A stretch of 64,000 bases of DNA from Nephrocerus scutellatus (Eukaryota > Arthropoda > Insecta > Diptera > Pipunculidae). The notes under the pieces are model-generated. The model was not told the DNA's origin, made no database searches, and saw nothing but the letters and a program-made list of their open reading frames with translations. The DNA is taken from NCBI GenBank assembly GCA_947095585.1, contig OX352761.1, forward strand, positions 50,580,019 to 50,644,018. Reading direction: 5' to 3'. The position numbers and the translations under genes are program-made. This document shows, piece by piece, positions 10,489 to 22,100 of this stretch; the first letter of the stretch is position 1; every line of letters starts with the position of its first letter.

Positions 10489-11800
10489 AAGAAACTCATA
10501 AACAAGAAATTAATTTGCATCTGAGTCGGTAGGCATACAATTACCAACCACATAACATTTCATTAATTTAAATTAGCATTTCTATTAGGACACTCATGAT
10601 GGCGATAAACTATTTATGTTTGATTTCGCTTTTGTCCAAAGGATTTTTTTTTTGTTTATATTTCGCTAAAACGTAAACCCGAGAACTATAATATATTTTT
10701 ACGTGTTTTGTAAATTATGTTTTTAATGTTGTATCTATAGCGCAGGCAATAACCTTCCTACAAAAATGGATCAAATCGATGAAATTGATAGCAAAACCTA
10801 TTACGGATATTTCGAGAGGAAAAGTACAAAAAACTAAGTTTGGATAAATATCTGAAAAATAATACATATTGTAGCACAGTTTGAAATAAATAAATTTGTA
10901 AAACATAATAAAAAATATAAATTTTATACTGTGGGGAAGTGGTCCTTCTACTTTTCCTATTACCACTCACTACTATCACTACTATTACTATAAGTGTTGT
11001 GTCGTGAGGTCATTGTTATTGTCTGACCGTTCATTGTTATTGCCTGATAGTTTCGGTTATTTTGGTGGTGGACGTTTGTTTTCTAAATGACGAATAGAGA
11101 AATGATTTCCTGATACTTGATTAAACCTAATTGTCTTAATGTTGATAAAGCAATAATTTTTATATACATGTCTTATGTGATAAATTGAGCATTCCAACAT
11201 CAAGAAATGGTTGTCAACTTTGCTCCTCGTAATCTCGTAACTGAGGCTTGTCACATTTAAATTTGAGGACATTGTTCATTTTGTTGAGCTGGTAGAATAG
11301 CGCCTCTCATCGCATTTCTGTGATGATTTTTGCACAGTTTCTCCATTTCTCATCACATCTTATTTTCCTCTTACTAACCGTGTATCTCTACTCATTGCGG
11401 ATCAGCCCGTGATGACGGCGTGTGCTTGAAAATGCTGTTTAAAGGACTTCAATTGAGTGAGTTTTTTCGTACATTGACTAAAGCAACTTTTTATGTGGTT
11501 TTTGTGGTTTGTAACATAAAGAAACAATTAAAAAAACACCCAGTTGAAAGTTGTTTATTAAAAATTCTCATGAAAGAGCCACTGAGCATAGATTCAGAAG
11601 AGCGGTTCGATGCACACAACGTTCGTCTGCAGTTATCTGAAATAATATAAAAAAATTATACAAACAAATAAAAAACATATTTTTGATCTTTGAAAACGGT
11701 GCAACAACCGAAATATCCGGTTAATAAATATAATTTTTATATAAAAAATAAGAAAAAGTCTGAAATATCATTAAATAAAAGATTGTGTGTAAATTGTTTT
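10489..11800. other. AT-rich spacer, no gene recognised
   Basis: Short open frames (for example 11420-11650 on plus and 11057-11272 on minus) have no recognisable domain and lie in AT-rich sequence. A direct repeat, TCATTGTTATTG followed by TCTGA or CCTGA, occurs twice near 11012 and 11031. A TTTTTTTTT run is at about 10645. I see nothing else. Confidence 0.5.
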
Positions 11801-12527
11801 ATAATTTGCGCACGCGTAACAGGGTTAAATATGCTTGGCACAGCGTGGGCGTTAAGGACAAGGAAGAGAAAATAGGAGATGTCTATGAGCTTGTGTTTTG
11901 AATGCCTGTTGATCACAGTGATGTGGAAAGACAGAGCTTGGCAAATTATTCCACAGACGTGTTGTAGGCTGAAGAACGAATCTAACAAACTGTACGTCCG
12001 AAGATGGACTTTAGGGTAAACTGATAAGCATTTATAGTGCCACGAGTATTGCGGTCGAATTCAAGGAGAGGTAGCATGCAGCTGGCTATTTCTCTTGAGC
12101 GATAGCGGCTGGTGAAAGAAGCGATAAAACAACAGTTACAAGCAGTTTCTACGGTGCTTCAGCGAATCTATTAATTTCGCAATGTTTTCGTCATAGATAA
12201 GTTTTATCGCACGGTTTACTATTCTATCTAGCTGATGCAAGGTGGTCGTAGGTGCACCAGACCAGAATTGTACTCAAGTTTACGGCGAATAATTGTAGAT
12301 AGTAGCCAAATCAGAGGGAGTGAAATATTTTTCTTGCACCGGTTAGAAAACATAAACGGTGAGTCATTCCCACAAAGCTTGTCGTTAGCGCACATACCGA
12401 GAATGGCGAGTTTTACGGTTTCCTCGATACAAGTGTCATTCATGGATAATGGCATTAAATTTAATATTCGATTTGGCGACATGAGACTGTATTGGGTTTT
12501 GGAAGCGTTTAATTCTACTTGATTGTT
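11800..12527 (-). pseudogene. LINE 3' end, copy A (CR1/L2-type RT thumb and C-terminus)
   Basis: On the minus strand this reads the RT thumb and C-terminal region of a non-LTR element. It is in parallel orientation to, and clearly homologous with, 14130-14961. Recognisable segments include PLSMNDTCIEETVKLAILGM (about 12380-12440) and the nearby thumb sequence, but frames are broken by many indels. The 3' untranslated end contains a block shared with copy B (CACAGCGTGGGCGTTAAGGA on the plus strand) and the terminal GCGCAAATTATAAAA. Copy A is more decayed than copy B. The clade is inferred from the C-terminal pattern WNALP...FKTQAHRHL visible in copy B. Confidence 0.7.
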
Positions 12528-12944
12528 TTCTCCCCATTTTCTATGCTGTCCAGATCAAAATTAAACATGCTTAACATACGCAGTTTATTGAGTTCCACAT
12601 GAGAAGTGGAGGGACATTACTCAAATTTATATGAGAAGCTGAGAGTGCTGTCGCCAGCGAAGAGGTGAATTGGATGACAAGTCAGAGACAAGAGATTATT
12701 ATTAAAAAAAAAAAACCATAAAAATAAAAATTTCTCGTGTAAATTCTCCAATAACCAAGTGTATACTGAATTTCACCATAAATGCTGAAAAATAAAAACA
12801 CATTCGAAGCACTGCAACCCAATAACAAAACCACCCCAATCGTAAAGAAAGCAGCCCTCCTCACAGCGAACCACGCACACAGAACACAGTCATTATACTC
12901 GTAGTATGACATGATCTGATGCCGCTATATGGGAACCAAATTTG
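12528..12944. other. Spacer, no gene recognised
   Basis: This region has A-rich runs (12703-12717 AAAAAAAAAA-like) and moderate AT content. I cannot assign any protein or repeat family. Confidence 0.45.
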
Positions 12945-13075
12945 TATTGGATCCCCCTTAACCCGCGGCCCGATCACTATCAAATTTTAAAAGAAAGTAT
13001 TGTATGGCTTTAGGAAGTGGGTTAAAAATTGATAACAAAATCTGACCAGTTAATATAGAGAATATAAAAATAAGA
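12945..13075 (+). repeat. DINE-like repeat fragment
   Basis: GCGGCCCGATCACTATCAAA, AGAAAGTATTGTATGG, then GGCTTTAGGAAGTGGGTTAA AAATTGAT and TTAATATAGAG match the terminal portion of the array at 6900-7850 and the inverted piece at 42050-42260. One unit only is present. It sits between two LINE fragments that share strand, so it may have inserted into one LINE. Confidence 0.6.
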
Positions 13076-13077
13076 AC

Positions 13078-13167
13078 TATCGGGCAAAAACGGAACCCTG
13101 AGGAACGCTAGAATTAATGTGATGTATTCTAGACTTGAAACCGTCCAAGACAATACTTTTGCCAGTC
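13078..13167 (-). pseudogene. LINE reverse transcriptase scrap (VPQGS motif)
   Basis: On the minus strand one frame reads GFKSRIHHINSSVPQGSVF, the RT segment that precedes the YxDD box in CR1/L2/Jockey-type LINEs. A stop follows. It has the same strand as copy A at 11800-12527 and would precede it in gene order, so both may belong to one insertion interrupted by the DINE-like piece and later deletions. Confidence 0.6.
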
Positions 13168-13301
13168 TAACTCTGTAAGCCTGTAGTTATTTCATTCAAA
13201 CTTGGTACATATTATATCACATACAATTAGGAATCAAAATAGTTGGTAGGGATGTTGGTCGAAGGTTGTAGAAAGGGTAGAGGTGGGGCGATATCTATAG
13301 T

Positions 13302-13410
13302 GTGAAGGTACGAATTGCTGACGCTGTGGGTATTTCACTAAAACGAGTGGAGAATATATTGCATGAATATTTGGGACTGGGAAGCTCCCTGCCTGATGGG
13401 TGCCACGTTT
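13302..13410 (+). pseudogene. mariner transposase N-terminal scrap
   Basis: KVRIADAVGISLKRVENILH followed by EYLGLG resembles the second helix-turn-helix of mariner transposases, which binds the inverted repeats. The expected continuation after LG is broken by a frame change and a stop. Only about 36 codons are recognisable and no catalytic part is nearby. An antisense open frame over the same bases is a shadow. Confidence 0.65.
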
Positions 13411-13538
13411 ACTTTTTTTTGGCACGCCCGTGTGTTAACTTTAAAGGAGTGTTTAGCGATCAATCGTTTAACCGCAAAAAGAGTTTTTGCATGCTCGCAT
13501 CGCTCTATTTATATCGGTGTTGTAGATCAGTGAGATAC

Positions 13539-13751
13539 TCAAGATGCCATCTTTTCATTTTTTGTATCATCTGCCATTTGGAAAATTGAGAATTTTACAT
13601 CTTCTAAGTCTTGACTGGAAAGTTGAGTCGTAGGTCGACCAATAAAGAAATGAGCTGGTGTCAAATAATCCAAGTGATCGCTTGATAGCAATAAAAAAAA
13701 GCCTGAATTGGAAGTTGCTCCAGAGAACTTTGCCAAACTACGAAGAACCAC
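13539..13751 (-). pseudogene. BEL/Pao Pol C-terminal scrap
   Basis: The minus-strand frame contains DHLDYLTPAHFFIGRPTTQL, the motif at the end of Pao integrases. The equivalent in the element at 1533-6436 is LTPGHFLVGRPM. Its sequence differs enough to be another family. Nothing else of that element is visible nearby. Confidence 0.7.
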
Positions 13752-13917
13752 ATAGATTCCTCAAGAACTCCACTTGAATCAAACTTTTCGCTCATCATTG
13801 GTACAATGTTTGGCGTCAATAAATACATTGATTTTGTGGAATTAGCAACATTTCAATTTTTGGATCGATAGTTGTGCGTGCCTTTTTCGTTTGTTATGCC
13901 GGGTACTACAAAAATTT

Positions 13918-14070
13918 CCACCTGATAAGATTGTGGGAGAGGGAAGAGTGCTTCCGTATGTGATTGTTGGGGATGATACATTTCCTCTTCAAAAACACAT
14001 AATGAAGCCTTATCCATATTAAATAAAATACAGAATAAGGGATGTGATTGAGCATTCCTTTGGAATACAG
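13918..14070 (+). pseudogene. PIF/Harbinger transposase DDE-core scrap
   Basis: The frame from about 13918 reads PPDKIVGEGRVLPYVIVGDD followed by TFPLQKHIMKPYP, then a stop at 14019. After a short gap VIEHSFGI appears at about 14045-14068. The YVIVGDDTFPL block holds the second catalytic Asp of HARBI1-like DDE transposases, and xxEHSFGI is the block with the catalytic Glu. The rest of the enzyme is missing apart from the scrap at 9571-9666 on the same strand, about 4.3 kb upstream. Confidence 0.7.
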
Positions 14071-14129
14071 TCAAACTTTTTTAATTTTCCTTTTCAATGT
14101 TTGAAACCGAAGCTCTGGTTTTTTTTCTT

Positions 14130-14961
14130 TTTTTATAATTTGCGCACGCGAAAAGGGGTTCGCACCCTTATTATGTTCGGCTATATGCTTGGCACAGCGT
14201 GGGCGTTAAGGAAAAGGAGAAGAAGAGAGGAGATGTCTATGAGCTTGTGTCTTAAATGCCTGTGGATGGAAGACAGAGCATGGCAGAGCATTCCACATAC
14301 ATGATGTAGGGCTGAAGAACGAATCCCTGAACTTAACTGTACGTCCGAAGATGGGCTTAAGGGTTAACTGATGTGCATTTAGAGCGCCACGAGTATTGAG
14401 GTTGAATTCAAGGAGAGGTGGCATGCAACTGACTATTTTTCTTGAGCTCCATTGATGGAAGAAGCGATAAAACAGTGACAAGCTGGAGACGTTCCTGCGG
14501 TGTTCAAGCGAATCTATTGATTTCGCAATGTTTTCGTCACCGATAAGTTTTATCGCGCGGTTTTGTATTCTATCTAGTTAATGCAAGGTGGTTTTAGGCG
14601 CACCAGACGAAATATGGCAATTGAACTCAAGTTTAGGGCGAATAAAAGACTTGTAGATAGTAGCCAGATCAGAGAGAGTGAAATATTTCTTGCGCCGGGT
14701 TAGAAAACCTAAACATTTCGCAGCATTTTTGGCGACGGTAAATATGTGGTCATTCCAACGAAGCTTGTAGTTAACGCACATACCGAGTATTGCTAGATTT
14801 TCAGTTTCCTCGATGCAAGTGCCATTCATGGATAATGGCATGGGATTTGGGATTCGCTTAGACGACAGGAGACAGCATTGGGTTTTGGAAGCGTTAAATT
14901 CTACTCGATTGGTTTTGCAAAGCTCATAGCACCAGAGCTTAGGAGTTATAGTAACACCCAC
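14130..14961 (-). pseudogene. LINE 3' end, copy B (CR1/L2-type RT thumb and C-terminus)
   Basis: Two minus-strand frames carry this. The frame at 14961-14578 has NRVEFNASKTQCCLLSSKR, ENLAILGMCVNYKLRWNDHI and FTLSDLATIYKSFIRPKLEF (RT thumb). The frame at 14481-14206 has SLFYRFFHQWSS, LNTRGALNAHQL and SFFSPTSCMWNALP, with the end FKTQAHRHL, the C-terminal pattern of CR1/L2/Crack-type LINEs. A short 3' end continues to an A-rich tail at about 14120-14140 (TATAAAAAAAGAAAAAAAA on minus). The RT palm is missing (5' truncation). It is homologous to copy A at 11800-12527. Confidence 0.8.
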
Positions 14962-15050
14962 TAAAATAATATAAAATTCACACTTTTGTCACAATAAGGG
15001 AAAATGAATGACAAAATTCTGTGGAAACGAAAATGCATTTACTAAATTAT
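14962..15050. repeat. TAGG microsatellite at LINE 3' end
   Basis: TAGGTAGGTAGGTAG at about 15050-15064 reads on the minus strand as a CTAC repeat. It may be the 3' terminal repeat of the LOA-type LINE that follows. The bases before it are unassigned AT-rich sequence. Confidence 0.5.
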
Positions 15051-15064
15051 AGGTAGGTAGGTAG

Positions 15065-16516
15065 AGTGGTGGTCCACGCTGTACTTGCGAGGTCCTCAAT
15101 TAGCGCTAGTGTGCGCCATTTTGATGCCACAAAACTCGAGGGATCTAGCATGGATAAGGACAAAGTTTAAATCCAGCCTGTAGCGTTCAGGTATGAGATC
15201 AAGTCGATGACCCTGAACAAAGAGCCATCTTTGGCTGTACACAGGATGGTTTTGCTGCTGGCATAGAGGGCCACGCTTGCTTTCTCTATGTTAGCCTTCC
15301 AGCTAAGCTTTCTATCCGAGATCACTCTAAAATATTTGGCGCCTTTTTCCAATGAGTTTTGGAAGGATAAAGGCCAGTATGTTGTATTTAGTGGTGAACA
15401 AAACCATTTCGGTCTTCCCAGGGTTGACCCAAGGCCAGATCTTGTTGCCCAGGAGCTGACTCTACCCATGACTTCACTGATCATGGAAAGGTATTGGCAT
15501 GATACGAGTATCACCACGTCATCTGCATACGCAACTACCTTCGACCTATCCTCTTCAAGTTTTAGTAGCATTTCATTTATTACCATCAGCCACAGTAAGG
15601 GAGAGATGACCCCTCCTTGATGCGGTGCCTCTGTCGACTCGTTTGGTATTGTTACACCTGCCGAAATTGGCATGTATAATCTTGCTGCCGAGCATGGATA
15701 TGATCCATTGCGAAAGGAAGAATTGCACTCCTGACTGGGTCAGAGCTTCCTTGATGGTCTCAATGTGAACATTTTTGAAAGCCCCTTCTATATCTAACAA
15801 GGTGGCTAACGTAAACTGCTTGTAGTTGATCGTGTGCTTAATCGTTCGCACTACCTCATGGATGGCAGTCTCCGTGGACCTGGCCTTAAGATATGCGTGT
15901 TGAGATCTCAATACTTGTGTGACTTCAAATCGTTGCCTGTTATGATTATCTAGAATTCGCTCCAGAGCCTTTAGCAAGAACGATGAGAGACTTAGAGGCC
16001 TGAAATCATTTGCTGATTCATGGCCTCTTCTGCCCGCTTTGGGTATGAAAACCACCCGAACTCCTCTCCAGCTGCGGAGGACATAACTGAGTAGGAGACA
16101 GCTTCTTAAAATCTTCATTAGCCAGAGAGTTGACAGCTCCAACGATATTTGTAGCATAATCGGCTGTATACCATCCAGGCCAGGAGACTTATAGGCCGAA
16201 AAACTTCTTAAAGCCCAGGAAACCTTTTCCCGGGTAATGATGTTATCCACTACATCACGAGAGACCGGATGCTCAGCATGCAACCTTTCCAAGTTATATG
16301 CGCATTGATAGCTGTTGGTGTGAAAATGTGTATTTATGAGAAGTTCCAGGGATTGTGTCACTGATGGCGTCCAGCTACCGTCATCTTTCTTGATGAAAGT
16401 CGGACAGGTGCTCTCTTTCGCCAGAATCTTGCAAATTCTAGCAGAGTCCTTGGTAGTTTCAATTGATTGACAGAAGTCCATCCAAGAGCGTCGCTTGGCT
16501 TCTTTTATGGCCTTCT
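15065..16516 (-). pseudogene. LOA-B: LOA/R1-type LINE ORF2, reverse transcriptase part
   Basis: Minus-strand RT of a non-LTR element whose endonuclease part lies at 36780-37560. It starts at AIKEAKRRSWMDFCQSIE (about 16510). It continues with YKSPGLDGIQPIMLQ, DFRPLSLSSFLLKALERIL, ARSTETAIHEVVRTI and LLDIEGAFKNV. A frameshift near 15650 leads to HQGGVISPLLWLMVINEM and the active site AYADDVVILV (about 15540). The thumb stops after about 15240; the expected WG...P motif and the RNase H domain seen in LOA-A are missing, so there is a 3' internal deletion. HQGG...SPLLW is characteristic of LOA/R1-type elements. The ORF that reads across 16516-16763 into the RTE is a chimera. Confidence 0.82.
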
Positions 16517-17120
16517 TCATCATCATCATATTTGGCTCTACAACCGGGGTCCGGTCCTGGCCTCCCGCAAACATTCTCTCCACCGATCCCGATTTCGAGT
16601 CGATGTAATCCAGTTTGGCATCCCTAAATTCTGGGCATCCTGGTCTACGCCATCCTTCCAGCGTAGGCTTGGCCGGCCTCGCTGTCGTGTTCCATAAATC
16701 CTTCCGCAAAGGACTTTCCGAGGAGGATCCTCTTTGCTCATGCGAATTAGGTGTCCTGCCCACCGGAGCCTACCGAGCTTAATTTTCTTCACGATGTCGA
16801 CATCGCGGTAACGCTCGTAGATCTCATCATTATAGAGTCTCCGGAATCGTCCTTTCTCACATAAGGGGCCAACAATTCTCCGTAAGACTTTTCTCTCGAA
16901 CGTGGCTAAGAGGTCAGAATGCTTTTTGTTAAGTCTCGGATCCATATGTAAGTACTGGTATGACCATTGTCTTATATATCAGCAGCTTGGATGTTATGGT
17001 TAAGTTCCTGGATTTGAAGAGTCTTGACAGACTATAGTAGGCTTAGTTGGCTTTAAGCAACCGTGCGCGTATTTCTGGTTCCATACTGTTATCGTCTGCT
17101 ATAGTTGACCCGAGATAGTT
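16517..17120 (-). pseudogene. RTE-type LINE, 3' part (C-terminus and tail)
   Basis: Minus-strand C-terminal region of an RTE-clade LINE whose 5' part lies at 34737-36780. Reading from 17120 it has YLGSTIADDNSMEPEIRARL, TSKLLIYKTMVIPVLTYGSE, FERKVLRRIVGPLC, LGRLRWAGHLIRMSKEDPPR and GRPSLRWKDGV. It ends near 16545 and has a TGATGATGATGA-type tail (16517-16531), as is usual for RTE elements. One stop and one short loss occur near 16945-16960. The bases AGTT at 17117-17120 are the target duplication of Gypsy-1. Confidence 0.85.
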
Positions 17121-17796
17121 TGTTGTAAAGTGACCACTTCACAACTTAGTTACACAGTATTGCAACACAGTTGCAGTGTAGCAATCCCAAATCAATGCCC
17201 TATAACAATCTTGCTATACTCAAATCAATATCCTACATAGTTGCAACCTTGCAACTATTTATTACAACAATTTATACAGCGCCCTAAATCAATGTCCGTT
17301 AATGCCCAATACAAGAGCAATAAACCCCAACCAATAAACAAAACCAATAACACACAGCAATCAAACCAAATGTACATTATGCCGACGCAGCATATAGTAC
17401 ACAGTACAAACGATCCAGTCGTTGTACTGATGCGGTGCCGTACGACGCCTTATGCTGATGTCATATTTCTCTATACATTCACCCCAGCTTACATATTGCG
17501 CAACCGCATTGCAATATGATTCAAATGTAGGTCACAACCGCGTACATGAATTTGATTTCCTCTTTCGCGCATTAAGATAGGTCAGTATTAAAAGCTCGAA
17601 TATGTTGAATTTGATGTTGTGAGCTTTTATATAGGAATCTTTGATAGTAAAAGCTCTAATACCGAGGTTTCGTTATTGGAACCGAGGCAGAGTATAGTCA
17701 GTCACATAGAGTATCAGGAACAGTCATATAGAGTACCATCAGTCAGTCTGGTAATCAGCAGTCAGAGATATCAGAGTCCAACGATCAGTTAAGTCT

Positions 17797-17945
17797 TAAT
17801 TATATTTTACTAAATCCAATCAACATCGTGTCAAATACAAAGTTAATTATATTTTACTAAATCCAATCAACATCATGTCAAATACAAAGTTAATTATATT
17901 TTACTAAATCCAATCAACATCGTGTCAAATACAAAGTTAATTATA
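17797..17945 (+). repeat. 47-bp tandem repeat inside Gypsy-1 LTR
   Basis: Three copies of a 47-base unit, starting AATTATATTTTACTAAATCC and ending GTGTCAAATACAAAGTT, lie left of the LINE. A diverged fourth copy lies right of it, from 22712. The 3' LTR has four uninterrupted units at about 34304-34490. LOA-A inserted just after the first bases of the fourth unit. Confidence 0.85.
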
Positions 17946-18224
17946 GGTGGTGAGACACGTGCGCCGAGGGATGAATGGCCATGAGGATTTCGGTCGCTAG
18001 CACGGAACTCCGGATACCTGGTAACCTCCGGCTTCAAACTGCCTTACTACAGTAAGAGGCTCTGCTGTGGTGGACCTTTTTTCCTCACTAAACAAAGTAA
18101 AATAAAACCTGAGGGCGGTGCTCATCCAAACGCACCAATCTCAGAAGCCAAGGACCCCCTAGGTCCTACTTCTGAGACTGAACAATTAAACTTCGACGAC
18201 AGTACAGACTCGTCAAACATCACC

Positions 18225-19073
18225 GTGGACTACGTCCCTGCACAAGGCTCCAACGTGCCATTATGCTTGGACAACATGTCCACATCGACCACCACTGACC
18301 TAAGAGACGGACTTAATAGTCTAGTACTTGAGGACAGCAAAAGACAGCGACAACACCTAAGTGGAGCAGCCAGCAGCAAAAGACTAGCTTTCCTAAAGCA
18401 AAAGGGGCTCACCTATGACGAGGCACTAGCACAGTGCCTGACAAAAATTAGAGACAGGACGGAAACAACGACTGTCAAACGAGGACGATCGAACGACTCC
18501 AGCCCCAAAAACCCACCCAAACGAGAGAGACAAGCTCCAACTCCAAAAGTAGCCGAAACGACCAATACCACGGCCATATCGGTCCCAGGCGAAAAAGAGA
18601 CAACGAGCGGGTCAAGGACAGTGCCAGACTAAAGCGACATCGTGAAGGCAATCAGGTTGGCAATTACCGACCAAAGCTTTCCCGATGTCAAACTAGACAC
18701 GGCACAGATGTCCAAAATGGACGCAGTGGCAGAGCTCCCTATTGACGGTAACAGCCCAAACTTTCTGGGATGCCGGCACAAGAATGGCTGGCTATCAGTA
18801 AGCTGCGCGGATGCAGATACGGTTGAAAGGCTTACTAACACAGTGCCAAACCTCAAACCGTGGGACAACGCCAAAATCAAAATCGTCAGGGAGGATGAAA
18901 TCCCCTACAACCAAATATTCTTCGTATATCTTCCCCACTGCAGGAACGAGCCGAATGAAAAGATAAGCAGGCGCCTGGTGGTCCAACACAAGGAGCTTAG
19001 AAACGCAGATTGGAAGATTCTCTCGCGCAAAGATAGAGAAGATAGCGGAGAACTTAAAGGGCTCCAACTATAG
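18225..19073 (+). pseudogene. LOA-A ORF1 (RNA-binding/Gag-like protein)
   Basis: One frame runs through 18225-19073 with a single stop at 18630-18632. The first part has KRLAFLKQKGLTYDEALAQC and a Ser/Pro/Lys-rich basic stretch. The second has NFLGCRHKNGWLSVSCADAD and KPWDNAKIKIVREDEIPYNQ, a pattern I associate with the uncharacterised domain found in ORF1 proteins of LOA-type fly LINEs (DUF4780-like, from memory). ORF1 proteins bind element RNA. No CCHC knuckle is visible. The frame is also lost after 19073, before the end of the usual domain. Confidence 0.7.
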
Positions 19074-19156
19074 GGTCAACTGGCTCTTCGGGTCGGTCTA
19101 TTTCCGACTGAAAAAAGATGAAAAAGTAAAAAAGATTCAACCTCTGCCACCTCTTT

Positions 19157-22100
19157 GTGGCTCACAACTGGGACATTGCTCTTATTCAGGAGCCATGGAC
19201 CAACAAGGGTATAATCCAGGGTATCCCCAATAAAATAGGTAAGTTGATCTATAGCAAAGGTGACGAGAGGCCAAGGACAGCTATCCTTTGTCGCCATCAA
19301 TGCAACATCTACTCTATAAATCAATCTATTTCCAGAGACATAACCGCGATCTCCATAAAGAGGGCTGCACAAGCATCATCAACTTTGCCGCTGCCTATTT
19401 CCCGGGAGACGATGAAGAATCGCCACCAAAAACAACACATAGCTTCGTTAAATACTGCATAGCTCATAACCAAAAATTTGTGATCGGATGCGACGCAAAC
19501 GCACACCACGAGGTCTGGGGAAGCACCGACACAAACACAAGAGGTGAGTTACTTCTTAATTACTGCCTATCCACTAACGTAGTTATAAATAACGTGGGAC
19601 GTGATGCAACTTTCATAAACGCCATAAGGAGAGAAGTTCTGGACCTTACTCTATCGGATAAGGGTACGGCCAGCGCAATCCGTAATTGGCATGTTATGAA
19701 AGAGGCATCGCTATCAGACCACGTGTACATAAAATTCAATGTAGAAACTCTCAATAGGGTTCAATCCATTATAAGAACCCCGAAACACATCAATTGGCAA
19801 GTCTTTCAAGACTCACTGCAATTAAACTTGACTGGTATTAGTACCCGAATAAACTCGATAGCCGACCTAGACTCCACAGCAAACGACCTTCCCGAGGCAA
19901 TCATAAATGCCTATCGCACAAGCTGTCCTGCAGTCCGAGTCAAAGGTACAAGAGACGTTCCCTGGTGGAACCATGATCTCGAGGCTAAGAGAAGAGAAGT
20001 CCGAAAACTGTTCAACAAGGCCAAACGAACAAATATTTGGACGGCCTATCGAACTTCTCTTACAAAATACAACGCGGCACTAAGAAGCAGCAAACGTAAC
20101 AGCTGGAGAGAATTTTGTGAAAGCATCGATAAACTATCAACAGAGTGTCGACTTCACAAGGCTCTATCCCTCGACCACACAAATCCACTCGGGTCTGTCA
20201 AGAAACCTAACGGAGAACTGACAACCTCAAGATATGAAACACTCAACTGCCTAGTACAAAGCTACTTCCCAGACTGCCTAATACTGGGTAACGATGAGAA
20301 AAACGAGGACATAAACTCACATCTTTATATCATACCATCCGAGGCCTACAGGCGCTCAAAAAGCATATTTTCCATTGAAGGAGTCCGCTGGGCAGTAAAT
20401 TCATTCGGCCCACTAAAATCCCCTGGAGGAGACAGGGTCTACCCAATTTTGCTGCAACGTGGGCTCCATCAGATAGAATCTCTGCTCGTGAAACTTTACA
20501 AAGCCAGCTATAGCCTAGAATACCAAAGGCTGGTAAAAAATCTCCCGAAGATACAAGGTCCTACAGACCAATCAGACTATCTTCATTTTTACTCAAATCC
20601 ATGGAGAAGATACTATGTCACCACATAAAATCTAATGTACTCCAAATTAACCCACTAAACCCCAGCCAGCATGCATATCAGACAGGGAAATCAACAGAAA
20701 CTGCACTGCACGAGCTGACAGACGAAATAGAAGATACACTTCGGAACAAAGAAATGTTAATATGTGCCTTCATAGACATTCAAGGCGCTTTTGGCAACAC
20801 TAACTTCGAAGTGATTCAATCACAAGTTAGTAACAAGGGTGTAGAATCCTCAATCATAGGCTGGGTCATAAGCATGCTAAGGGGTAGGAGAATTCGGGCC
20901 TCATTCGGCGACGAAGCCATCACAGTAGCGGCAACTAGAGGCTGCCCACAAGGCGGAGTCCTGTCACCTCTTTTGTGGCTGCTGGTAATAGACCAGTTAC
21001 TCTTAAACTTAAGAATAATCATATTACCAATATTGGCTATGCGGATGACCGCGTCCTTATGGTCCGTGGCAAATTCGAGAGTACGATAGCAGAACGGATG
21101 CAAATTGCTCTCAAACTAGTAAACGATTGGTGTAAAGAGGTGAACCTTAGTGTCAACCCAGACAAGGTAGTGTGCACCATCTTCATAAAGAGGAGAAAAA
21201 TAAATCTTCCCATTATTATTCCCATTAAGGCAAGGTCCTCCAAATAATGCCGGAGGCCAAATATCTGTGAGTTATGTTTGATCAAAAACTAACATGGAAC
21301 TCCCATATGACGTACATTATTAACAAAGCTAATAAAGCTTACTTCACATGCCAACGCATGTTCAACAAAACGTGGGGAATAAGCCCGCAAATGACTCTTT
21401 GGCTATACCAGAGCATTATCAGACCTAGGCTGACATACGCAGCCTTGATATGGTGGCCAAAAACAGAGCAATCTAAGACACGCTCAAAACTCAATAAGAT
21501 ACAAAGACTCATTTGTCTTAGTGCAACAGGTGCCATAAAGACCTGCCCTACGGCAGCCCTCGAGAAGATTATAGGACTGACACCACTTCACATACACATT
21601 AAAAGTGAAGCTGGCTTAAGACTCTCCAATCTCAACATACACAACCAGATTAAATCCAATAGACCAGGACACACAAACATAATTTCCAAAATTAACTCGG
21701 ATTATGGTATTGTCCTACAATCAGACTCAATGATGAAAACAACTGATTTCCAAAGGAACTTCTTGGTTAGAATTCCAGAACGTCATCAAGTTGAAAATAT
21801 CATCAATAACCTCCTCCATCATGCATCCATCTGGTACACAGACGGATCTAAAACAGATACAGGAACAGGAGCAGGAGTATTCGGACCCAGAACCACACTG
21901 CGAATACCCCTGGGTAACTCCCCAACCGTTTTCCAGGCAGAAACAATTGCACTTAAAGCCTGCATCTTGGAATGCACTAAAAGAAAATATAGAAGAACTG
22001 AGATTTACATGATCTCAGATAGCCAGGCCGCACTACTTGCACTAAAAGGCCCTACTTTCAACACAAGAACAACGTGGAGCTGCTACTGCCACTTTAAACA

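Noticed and set aside
15573..16763. A 396-codon minus-strand gene
   Set aside because: It crosses the RTE/LOA-B junction at about 16516; its first 80 residues are RTE C-terminus read out of frame.
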